From assembly GCA_013824685.1 (NCBI GenBank), contig PNOG01000010.1, positions 1-64,000 on the forward strand: a stretch of 64,000 nt of DNA. The letters are read 5' to 3'. The notes beneath the pieces were generated by a model, which searched no databases, was not told where the DNA came from, and saw only the letters and a program-made list of their open reading frames with translations. This DNA is from Coprothermobacter sp. (GTDB lineage Bacteria; Caldisericota; Caldisericia; Cryosericales; Cryosericaceae). Each line of letters begins with the position of its first letter. Positions within the stretch are counted from its first letter, which is position 1. Shown piece by piece: positions 54,501-60,310 of this stretch. A program made the position numbers and the translations under genes.

Positions 54501-54639
54501 GGGCATTCTTCCGGTGATCAACACCGGCATCGCCCACAGGAAGCCTGGTATTGGCATGGTGGGGGCCGGTTTGGTGAAACCCCCGGAAAATTGTTTTCGG
54601 GATGCACTGGCAGCTTTCGCAGAGGAGTATTGCAATTGA
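51547..54639 (+). CDS. FdrA-DUF1116 fusion (oxamate carbamoyltransferase-like subunits)
   Basis: A 1030-residue protein that joins two proteins usually separate. Residues 1-530 are FdrA-like, with a succinyl-CoA-synthetase-alpha fold: LLVMGPDCGTAIISG, VSQAIGTGGRDLKNEKVGG and FIRGYYTGGTLADEALFLL. Residues about 590-1030 are DUF1116 (YlbE): PIVANLGLESFASNLRACGA, ILHAGPPVTWDRMCGPMRGA, and GAKCIMDAAAGIEGSTVITA. In E. coli the separate proteins FdrA and YlbE, with the DUF2877 protein YlbF, are reported as components of oxamate carbamoyltransferase (AllFGH), which forms carbamoyl phosphate in anaerobic allantoin use. ATG 51547 follows GAGGAG; a TTG at 51475 is less likely. The DUF2877 partner is at 57970. 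Confidence 0.88.
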   Translation: MKKALIRKDAYVDSVFLMLMSRDLERRADVVSATVVMGTPMNIDLLRDQGFSTDELGEAGSADLVIALECETESAFETVVAAAKDLLAGKKKRSASGVSEAAPRSIDGVLDILPDVNIAVISLPGVYAAREARKALNKGLHVMLFSDNVSLDEEIALKNLAREKGLLVMGPDCGTAIISGKPICFANVVSHGPVGIVAASGSGLQEVACLIDRFGSGVSQAIGTGGRDLKNEKVGGATMLAGIDALGADDDTSVIVVVSKPPAPSLVAQVIAALERTGKPAVVHFIGWKTPEGDTTGNIRWASNLEETARLAVRLAGDSGEVSRKDSAWPFDRNKAEIDTLVEKETRDMERGQKFIRGYYTGGTLADEALFLLHRLTGAVYSNNQTDPAFMLSNPRKSIGHTVVDLGDDVFTVRRPHPMIEPSTRTDRIDAEQEDPEIAVMLVDCVLGYGSHPDPAGAMIPSLVEAKKAARTRGGYLSVIASVTGTPGDVQGLNAQVAKLERAGVVVMPSNYQASMLAVRIMEKQTGLSSKAAATGSEALPTQAPATTVPYSTATAGLHHILSLFSKGPIVANLGLESFASNLRACGAAVVQVDWAPPAGGDIHMIEVLDRLEHSCRMDIDGANAQAVRRILKGRPVIEGIGIAKDVVPGMRSNLILHAGPPVTWDRMCGPMRGAVIGGLMYEGLAASPEEAEKLADSGKISFEPCHHHSAVGPMAGVMTSRMPVWIVRNETHGNRAYATLNEGLGKVLRYGAFSSEVLDRLRWMESVLAPILSKTIERHGPIDLRSLVVQALQMGDEGHNRNRAGTSLLIRELAPHLVMLDEKKEALSEVLLFMHGNDHFFLNLSMAGAKCIMDAAAGIEGSTVITAMARNGTEFGIRLSGLNNRWFTGPASMVEGLYLPGFGPQDAAPDIGDSVITETSGIGAFAMAASPAIVKFVGGVPADAIAYTKRMYEITLAENEEYRIPALDFRGTPTAIDVRKVVEKGILPVINTGIAHRKPGIGMVGAGLVKPPENCFRDALAAFAEEYCN

Positions 54640-54691
54640 TGCCACGCGTCGCAGACGCGATGTATGACACACCACATTCGGGAGGGATACG

Positions 54692-55564
54692 ATGAAGGTT
54701 ATCGATTTGACGATTCCGCTGGGTATCGGGACTCCACCATGGCCAACATACATCCCCTTGCAGGTCCAGTATTTCAAGCGCCTGGCTCCGAATGGAGCGA
54801 ACGCACAGGTGGTGACCCATTCGAACCATGTCGGTACTCACCTTGACGGTGAGATACATTTCTACACGCCAGGCAAAGATATCGCCAGTCTGGACATGGA
54901 TTTCCTGGTGCACGAGGGAGCCATCGTGGACCTGTCCGACATCTGTGCCGACTACGATGTGTACACCTCCAATATGGTAGAAGACCGGGTGGAGGTGCGT
55001 GAAGGGGATATCCTCATCATTCACACGGGATTTCACCACTATGGCTGGGATCAGCCGACGGCAGACGAGATCCGTTACATGACCAAGCATCCGGGTCCTG
55101 ACCGGGAGTTCGCCGAATGGGCCAAGAAGAAGAAGCTCCGCTGGATCGGGGTGGATTGCGGCAGTGCCGACCATCCCATGAACACCAAAATCCGGGAATG
55201 GATGCCCAGGCAGGCCAAGGAATGTGACGCGCATTTCAAGGAGAAATACGGGAAGACCCTGGAGGAAGTCTTCACTGAGGACAAGTACCAGCTCATGCAC
55301 ATTGAGATGTTCAATCATGGGCTGATCCATGCCGAGTGTGTCGGCGGTGATATCGACCTTCTGCTTAACCAGCGGGCTGTCATCGGCTGTTACCCCTGGC
55401 GATTCGTGGACGGCGAGTCCTCCATCGCGCGCATCGTTGCCCACGTGGAGGATGAACGCTATGAGGAACTCATGAAGAAAAAGGCGAAAGCTGAACTGAC
55501 ACGCTTCGGCGACGTGGCCGGTGCCCGGAACGCTTGGCTTCACGAGGAAGCCCGCAGCAAGTGA
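54692..55564 (+). CDS. Cyclase family metal-dependent hydrolase (kynurenine formamidase-like)
   Basis: A 290-residue protein of the cyclase family, which includes kynurenine formamidase and isatin hydrolase, Mn/Zn enzymes that hydrolyse cyclic or N-acyl amides. The metal motif is SNHVGTHLDGEIHFYTPG (HxGTHxDxxxHF). It also has GDILIIHTGF and RWIGVDCGSADHPMN. It lies 52 bp after the FdrA fusion; the gap holds a small CGCGT/ACGCG hairpin and the ribosome binding site GGGAGG. In this cluster it may open a ring or release an amide ahead of the carbamoyltransferase step; that is inference. Confidence 0.9.
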   Translation: MKVIDLTIPLGIGTPPWPTYIPLQVQYFKRLAPNGANAQVVTHSNHVGTHLDGEIHFYTPGKDIASLDMDFLVHEGAIVDLSDICADYDVYTSNMVEDRVEVREGDILIIHTGFHHYGWDQPTADEIRYMTKHPGPDREFAEWAKKKKLRWIGVDCGSADHPMNTKIREWMPRQAKECDAHFKEKYGKTLEEVFTEDKYQLMHIEMFNHGLIHAECVGGDIDLLLNQRAVIGCYPWRFVDGESSIARIVAHVEDERYEELMKKKAKAELTRFGDVAGARNAWLHEEARSK

Positions 55565-55577
55565 ATGATCTCGTGAT

Positions 55578-55646
55578 GGGCGTACAACGAATCGTTATGC
55601 CCGTGAAGGTGCTTGATGTGTGTGATGCTACGCCTCGAGGCATAGC
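55578..55646. promoter_or_regulatory. Two inverted repeats between cyclase and acyltransferase-like genes
   Basis: An imperfect repeat with centre AACGAATCGTT (about 55578-55604) is followed by GCTA-c-GCCTCGAGGC-a-TAGC (55627-55646), whose centre is a perfect 10-bp palindrome. The pair fills most of the 99-bp gap. It may be an operator, or hairpins that separate the stability of two mRNA parts. Confidence 0.35.
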
Positions 55647-55663
55647 GCAAAAGGAGAGAGTAC

Positions 55664-56350
55664 ATGGCCATTGACGAGATGGAGAAGAAACTCAGACCCC
55701 CGGAGATTCCGCTCAAACCCTATCCACCCAAGGTCATCACCCTTGCTTCAGGGGAGAAGATGGTCGTCCGGGAGGCCAGACGTGAGGAGACCGGTACACT
55801 GCTTGGGACCATTTATCCTCTCATCGGTGTCCCAACGGATTTCTATGACATCGTCGCCGTCCGGATGTATGCCGAACTGCTAGGCTGGTACCGCTATCGG
55901 GTGGCCAACGAATTCGTGATTGTCGGTGCGGTCAACGGTGTCATCGCGGGTATCGTGACGAGCCGCCACGTCAGCAGTAAGCTCGGTATGAGCCTGCATA
56001 CGCTGACCATCAAGCGCGGCCTCCGCGTCGGAGCCCAACTCTTCGCCGCAAAAATGGAGCACCATCTCGATGACTTGGGAGAGGAGGAAGTCCATATCGT
56101 CGCAGAGAGCCCGAACGGATTCAAGCGCTGGATGATCGAGTACCAGCTTGAGGATCGTTCGTCGCAGTTCCCCGAAGTCCGTCACGAATTGGGTGGCGTC
56201 CCCACGTATGTGCTCACGCGCAAACTCTGGGAAGCCGTGAGGGACATCAAATGCACCGGCACGCGCCCTGTTCCTGAACAGGACCTCAAATCGGCCGAGA
56301 AACTCATCATGCCCAGCGAGTATCCCCAGATTCCAGGTTTCAAGAGGTAG
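55664..56350 (+). CDS. GNAT-like acyltransferase protein
   Basis: A 228-residue protein I cannot assign to a named family. The middle (about residues 80-150) looks like a GNAT N-acyltransferase core: NEFVIVGAVNGVIAGIVTSR would be the strand pair before the acyl-CoA site, IKRGLRVGAQLFAAKMEHHL the P-loop helix, and VHIVAESPNGFKRWMIEYQL the late strand-helix. It begins with a charged, Pro-rich segment. ATG 55664 follows AAAGGAGAG. It is 3 bp before the thiolase gene, so an acyl-CoA-linked task is likely. Confidence 0.5.
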   Translation: MAIDEMEKKLRPPEIPLKPYPPKVITLASGEKMVVREARREETGTLLGTIYPLIGVPTDFYDIVAVRMYAELLGWYRYRVANEFVIVGAVNGVIAGIVTSRHVSSKLGMSLHTLTIKRGLRVGAQLFAAKMEHHLDDLGEEEVHIVAESPNGFKRWMIEYQLEDRSSQFPEVRHELGGVPTYVLTRKLWEAVRDIKCTGTRPVPEQDLKSAEKLIMPSEYPQIPGFKR

Positions 56351-56353
56351 CAT

Positions 56354-57559
56354 ATGCCCGCCAACGTTGGTATTGTCGGGATCGGGCATACACGGTTTGG
56401 CAACTCGTCCGAGTATGACTTGGCGGACGTCATGGCCTATGCGGCCACCGACGCCCTCCAGGATGCCGAGTTCCTTGAACGGAGGCGGGAGGTCGATCAG
56501 GTCATCGTCGGCAATATGGCCTCCGGGCTGTTCTGTCATCAATCGGCTGTGGCGTCTTCCGTGGTCAGTCGCATGGACATGGAGCCGGTACCCGCCGAGT
56601 TGGTGGAGAACGGGCCGGCATCCGGGGCCAGCGCCATCAAGATCGGCTATATGGCCGTCGCTTCTGAGATGGCTGATATCGTCCTGGTGGTTGGCGGGGA
56701 GGTCATGCGGAAGGTGAGCGGCTGGAACGCCACCGACGTAGTGGCTACCATGCTCCACACCGAAGCGGAATACAACATGGGGCTGACCCTTCCCGCGTTC
56801 GGAGGCATGTTCACACGGCTGTACATGGAGAAGTACGGTCTGACGGAACGGGACCTCGCCTTGCTGGCGGTGAAGAACCACAGGAACGGGGCCAGGAACA
56901 CGTACGCGCACATCCAGCTTCCCTGTACCATCGAGGCCATCGCTGATGGACCCGACGCGGCGGTGGTGAACAACTACATAGCGGAACCCTTGCGCATGTA
57001 TTCTACCTGTCCAGTCTCCGATGGGGCGGCGGCGCTGCTGTTGGTGAACATGGATTCCCCGAAGGCGAGGGACTTCAAGAAGAGGCCTGTTCGTATCGCA
57101 GGAGTCGCCAGTGCCACGGACACGCATTGCGTGCATAACCGCAAGGATCCCCTGAGACTCGAGGCGGTCAGGTTGGCTGCGGAAAAAGCCTACAGGATGG
57201 CAGGTGTGGGACCAAAGGATATCTCTTTTGCAGAACTCCATGACGCCTTCTCCATCCTGGAATTGGCCATTAGCGAGGAAGTTGGATTCTTTGAGCGGGG
57301 AAAGAGTTTTCTGGCGGTTCGCAGGGGGGAGACCGACATTGATGGGCGGCTTCCGATCAACACTTCGGGAGGCCTTAAGGCCAAAGGTCATCCCGTGGGC
57401 GCGACCGGCGTCTCACAGGCGGTGGAACTTGTCAGGCAGCTTCGCGGAGAGGCAGAGGAAGGGCGACAGGTGAAGAATCCGAAGTACGGCATGTCCGTCA
57501 ATTTCGGAGGATTCGGCAACAACGTGGTCGCGCTTATCTGCGCAAAGGGTGAGGGCTGA
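56354..57559 (+). CDS. Thiolase family protein lacking the nucleophile cysteine
   Basis: A 401-residue thiolase-fold protein like the archaeal/SCP2-type acetyl-CoA acetyltransferases that pair with DUF35 proteins. NVGIVGIGHTRFG begins the fold. At the position of the nucleophile (family ...ACASG...) it reads VENGPASGASA, with proline for cysteine. The histidine motif GLKAKGHPVGATG and the C-terminal NFGGFGNNVVALI are kept. AELHDAFSILELA is also conserved. It therefore should not do normal Claisen condensation. It may bind acyl-CoA without forming an enzyme thioester. It overlaps or abuts the DUF35 gene. Confidence 0.85.
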   Translation: MPANVGIVGIGHTRFGNSSEYDLADVMAYAATDALQDAEFLERRREVDQVIVGNMASGLFCHQSAVASSVVSRMDMEPVPAELVENGPASGASAIKIGYMAVASEMADIVLVVGGEVMRKVSGWNATDVVATMLHTEAEYNMGLTLPAFGGMFTRLYMEKYGLTERDLALLAVKNHRNGARNTYAHIQLPCTIEAIADGPDAAVVNNYIAEPLRMYSTCPVSDGAAALLLVNMDSPKARDFKKRPVRIAGVASATDTHCVHNRKDPLRLEAVRLAAEKAYRMAGVGPKDISFAELHDAFSILELAISEEVGFFERGKSFLAVRRGETDIDGRLPINTSGGLKAKGHPVGATGVSQAVELVRQLRGEAEEGRQVKNPKYGMSVNFGGFGNNVVALICAKGEG

Positions 57560-57563
57560 GAAC

Positions 57564-57947
57564 ATGATAGATTTTGGTTTGTATGATGCCAAAGCACCAA
57601 CAATCATGGCCTACAGGTGCCTCACCTGTGGAACAGTGTACTATCCAGCCCCCATGGTCTGTGGGAAGTGCTCCGCACGACGGGATCCAGTGACTGGGAA
57701 AGGATGGGAAGCCTTTGAATTGGAGGGATCCTGCGAACTCCTGACCTGGACTCGGGTGTGGAATTTGCCGGAAGGATACACCAAGAAGTACCTGTTGTTT
57801 GGGATTGTGCAGTTCGAAAACGGACTGAGGGCATCGGGACAACTGGAGGTAAAAGACCCGAAGACTGGCATGAAACTGAATGCCACGGTCAAGGAGTCGG
57901 ACGAACGGCCTGGCAACCCGGTGAATGTATTCGTCTTCAAAGAATAG
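57564..57947 (+). CDS. DUF35 Zn-ribbon/OB-fold protein
   Basis: A 127-residue acyl-CoA-binding partner protein. The N-terminal zinc ribbon is YRCLTCGTVYYPAPMVCGKC (two CxxC pairs); the rest fits the OB-fold DUF35 domain, with WTRVWNLPEGY and FGIVQFENGLRASGQLE. Such proteins form complexes with thiolases and bridge them to a second enzyme. ATG 57564 follows GAGGG; a GTG at 57549 inside the thiolase gene is an alternative. The pairing with the thiolase at 56354 is typical. Confidence 0.9.
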   Translation: MIDFGLYDAKAPTIMAYRCLTCGTVYYPAPMVCGKCSARRDPVTGKGWEAFELEGSCELLTWTRVWNLPEGYTKKYLLFGIVQFENGLRASGQLEVKDPKTGMKLNATVKESDERPGNPVNVFVFKE

Positions 57948-57969
57948 GTGCTGACGAGGAGATCCTGTC

Positions 57970-58992
57970 ATGCCTGGGCCGACCATGAGCGGAGTGGATA
58001 CTGCCATAGGGGAGGCTCCGTCCATGCACACCGTCGTATCCGAGGATCGCGTGCCGGTGGTTCTCACGATGAGGACCGCGTTCCCGGAACCTCCTTTCCG
58101 TTGCACCGTACACTCTGTCTATCCCTCCGCGGTGAATCTGATTGATGAGCTAGGCGGGCGTCTCTTCACTCTGCTGTCCGATGAAGCATTGGCGCCCCCC
58201 ATGGCAGCGACTGTTCGATATGCGAACGGCGATGCTGTTCAGTTTGACACGCTGGGGCTGAAAAAGGGTGTTGCAGCGTATGCCGATCACACGACGCTGG
58301 TTTTCGACGGTGGGCTCTCGATTTCCTTCACAGGGGCACACCGGACAGATCCATCGGAGGAGACACCTCCAAATGGGCTCGTATGGGACTTGGATGCGGT
58401 GGTCGCTTGTGGCAGACAGTTGTCGGTTCTCCAGGAAGTGGCTGGCGCTGCGCTCCGATGGGAAGACTTGTCGCCCCATCGTTGTGATGGCGGGATGTTC
58501 GTGAGGCGGTTCAGAACCGGGGTTCTGGCATTGGCTGATGCCTTTGCCACCTCTTCCCGTGGGACAGCGACAGCGGTTGATGCGGCTATGAACCTTGTGG
58601 GTCTAGGGCCGGGGCTTACACCTGCAGGAGACGATTTCCTCTGTGGATTCTCCCTGGCGGCGTATGTCCGAACGAACGTGCCAAAGGATACACCACGTCA
58701 TGTTCCCTTGAGTTTTGTAGAGGAATGGCTGAAACAACTGCTTGAGCAGGCGGGAGGGGATGTTCCACGAACCGGGGCGGTTTCTCTCTCGTTTCTACTC
58801 ATGGCCCAACGTCGGCTTTTCTCCCGCGCTCTTGTCGGTTTGGCCAGAGCCTTCACCAGCGAAGAACCGGTTCGCATGAATCGATGCATGGAAGCGCTCA
58901 TAGTTCTTGGCCGCCTGGGCCATAGCTCTGGTTACGATGCCGCTACTGGTTTTCTGTTTGGCCTTGAGCCAAACGCGCCATCGGTGGTGTGA
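57970..58992 (+). CDS. DUF2877 protein (AllH/YlbF-like carbamoyltransferase component)
   Basis: A 340-residue DUF2877 protein. The family signature is NLVGLGPGLTPAGDDFLCGF, and a second conserved block near the end is LGHSSGYDAATGFLFGL. In E. coli the homologue YlbF works with FdrA and YlbE in oxamate carbamoyl transfer. Here the FdrA-YlbE fusion is at the start of the same gene cluster, separated by four genes. ATG 57970 follows GAGGAG; ATG 57985 is an in-frame alternative. It is 12 bp before the second Mo-hydroxylase. Confidence 0.85.
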   Translation: MPGPTMSGVDTAIGEAPSMHTVVSEDRVPVVLTMRTAFPEPPFRCTVHSVYPSAVNLIDELGGRLFTLLSDEALAPPMAATVRYANGDAVQFDTLGLKKGVAAYADHTTLVFDGGLSISFTGAHRTDPSEETPPNGLVWDLDAVVACGRQLSVLQEVAGAALRWEDLSPHRCDGGMFVRRFRTGVLALADAFATSSRGTATAVDAAMNLVGLGPGLTPAGDDFLCGFSLAAYVRTNVPKDTPRHVPLSFVEEWLKQLLEQAGGDVPRTGAVSLSFLLMAQRRLFSRALVGLARAFTSEEPVRMNRCMEALIVLGRLGHSSGYDAATGFLFGLEPNAPSVV

Positions 58993-59003
58993 AAGGGGGG
59001 TAT

Positions 59004-59822
59004 ATGCTGCATCGATTCTCGTACGTCGCGCCGGGGAGCCAGAAGGAACTGTTGGATCTTCTCACGACGGATCACGCGCATGCGAAGATTCTTGCTGGAG
59101 GCACCGACCTGCTGGTCAATATCCGCAGCGGTGTGGCGACGCCCGACATGGTTATCGACATCAAGAAGATCGCGGAGTACTCCGGCATAACCTGGAGCGA
59201 CAGTGAAGGTCTGGTCTTGCGACCGGCGGTGACCATCAACGATGTGCTCTGTGATGCGTCGGTCCGGGACCATTTTCCGCTTCTCCAGGAATGCGGACAC
59301 GATCTGGCATCCTACCAGATCCGCAATCGAGCGACCGTGATAGGGAATGTCGTGAACGCCTCGCCCTGTTCCGACATGGCACCGGGACTCTTGTGTCTGG
59401 GCGCGCAGGTGATGATTGCCTCCAGCCGTGGGACCAGGGCTGTTCCTCTTGAGGAATTCTTCATCGGTGTCAAAGAAACAGCTCTCGCGCCGGATGAGCT
59501 CGTCGAACGAATCATCGTTCCGGTGCAAAGCAAAGGAGCTGTGGGCAAGTACAGGAAGCTGAAGCGGGTCAACGGGCACGATTTGGGAATCGTCGGCGTA
59601 GCGGTGGCTATCGTGGACGGACATGTGCGGATCGCTGTCAGCTCGGCCGCACCCACCCCTGTGGTGACGGAGGGATTGCCGCCGGACATCCATGTCGATG
59701 AAGCGGTGAAGATCACGATGAACATGATCCACCCTATCAGCGACATCAGATGCACGAAGGAATACCGGGAGTTCATGGTCGGCATGTTCGTACGGCGCTT
59801 GTTGGCGGAGGTGCGTGGATGA
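59004..59822 (+). CDS. Second Mo-hydroxylase FAD-binding subunit
   Basis: FAD subunit (272 residues) of a xanthine dehydrogenase-type enzyme. AKILAGGTDLLVNIRSG is the FAD-binding loop and SYQIRNRATVIGNVVNASPC the second loop, both closer to textbook form than in the copy at 1037. The C-terminal flavoprotein domain follows. ATG 59004 follows AAAGGGGGG; an in-frame GTG at 58989 is less likely. The stop overlaps the next start (ATGA). Confidence 0.92.
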   Translation: MLHRFSYVAPGSQKELLDLLTTDHAHAKILAGGTDLLVNIRSGVATPDMVIDIKKIAEYSGITWSDSEGLVLRPAVTINDVLCDASVRDHFPLLQECGHDLASYQIRNRATVIGNVVNASPCSDMAPGLLCLGAQVMIASSRGTRAVPLEEFFIGVKETALAPDELVERIIVPVQSKGAVGKYRKLKRVNGHDLGIVGVAVAIVDGHVRIAVSSAAPTPVVTEGLPPDIHVDEAVKITMNMIHPISDIRCTKEYREFMVGMFVRRLLAEVRG

Positions 59823-60310
59823 ACGTCAAGCTGACAGTCAATAGTCAGGCGTATGAGCGGGACGTTGAGGAAAACCGCACGTTGCTGCGGTTCATACGTG
59901 AAGACCTTGGCCTGACCGGCACCAAAGAGGGGTGCGGCGCGGGTGAATGCGGCGCTTGTACCGTGTACATGAACGGCAAGACCGTCAATTCATGCATGGT
60001 TCTCGCAGTGGAGGCCGATGGTGCGGTCATCGAGACCATCGAAGGAGAAGCTGCGGACGGCATGCTGTCCGAACTACAGGAAGCCTTTGATCGGAACCAT
60101 GCGGTGCAATGCGGTTTTTGCACCCCCGGTATGCTCATGTCCGCCAAGGAGCTTATCCACAATCATCCGAAACCCACGGTGGAACAGATCAAGGAAGGCC
60201 TGGAGGGCAATTTATGCCGTTGCACAGGATATCAGCAGATCATCGAGGCGGTGCTGGATGCCACCGGCCAGCTCACGAGAAAGGAGGGGCTGGAACATGC
60301 AGGGAACTAG
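59819..60310 (+). CDS. Second Mo-hydroxylase 2Fe-2S subunit
   Basis: A 163-residue iron-sulfur subunit. GCGAGECGACTVYMNGKTVNSC binds the plant-type [2Fe-2S] cluster, and CGFCTPGML with LCRCTGYQQI the second. It overlaps both neighbouring genes by a few bases to 14 bases, so FAD, Fe-S and Mo subunits are made together. Confidence 0.95.
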   Translation: MNVKLTVNSQAYERDVEENRTLLRFIREDLGLTGTKEGCGAGECGACTVYMNGKTVNSCMVLAVEADGAVIETIEGEAADGMLSELQEAFDRNHAVQCGFCTPGMLMSAKELIHNHPKPTVEQIKEGLEGNLCRCTGYQQIIEAVLDATGQLTRKEGLEHAGN

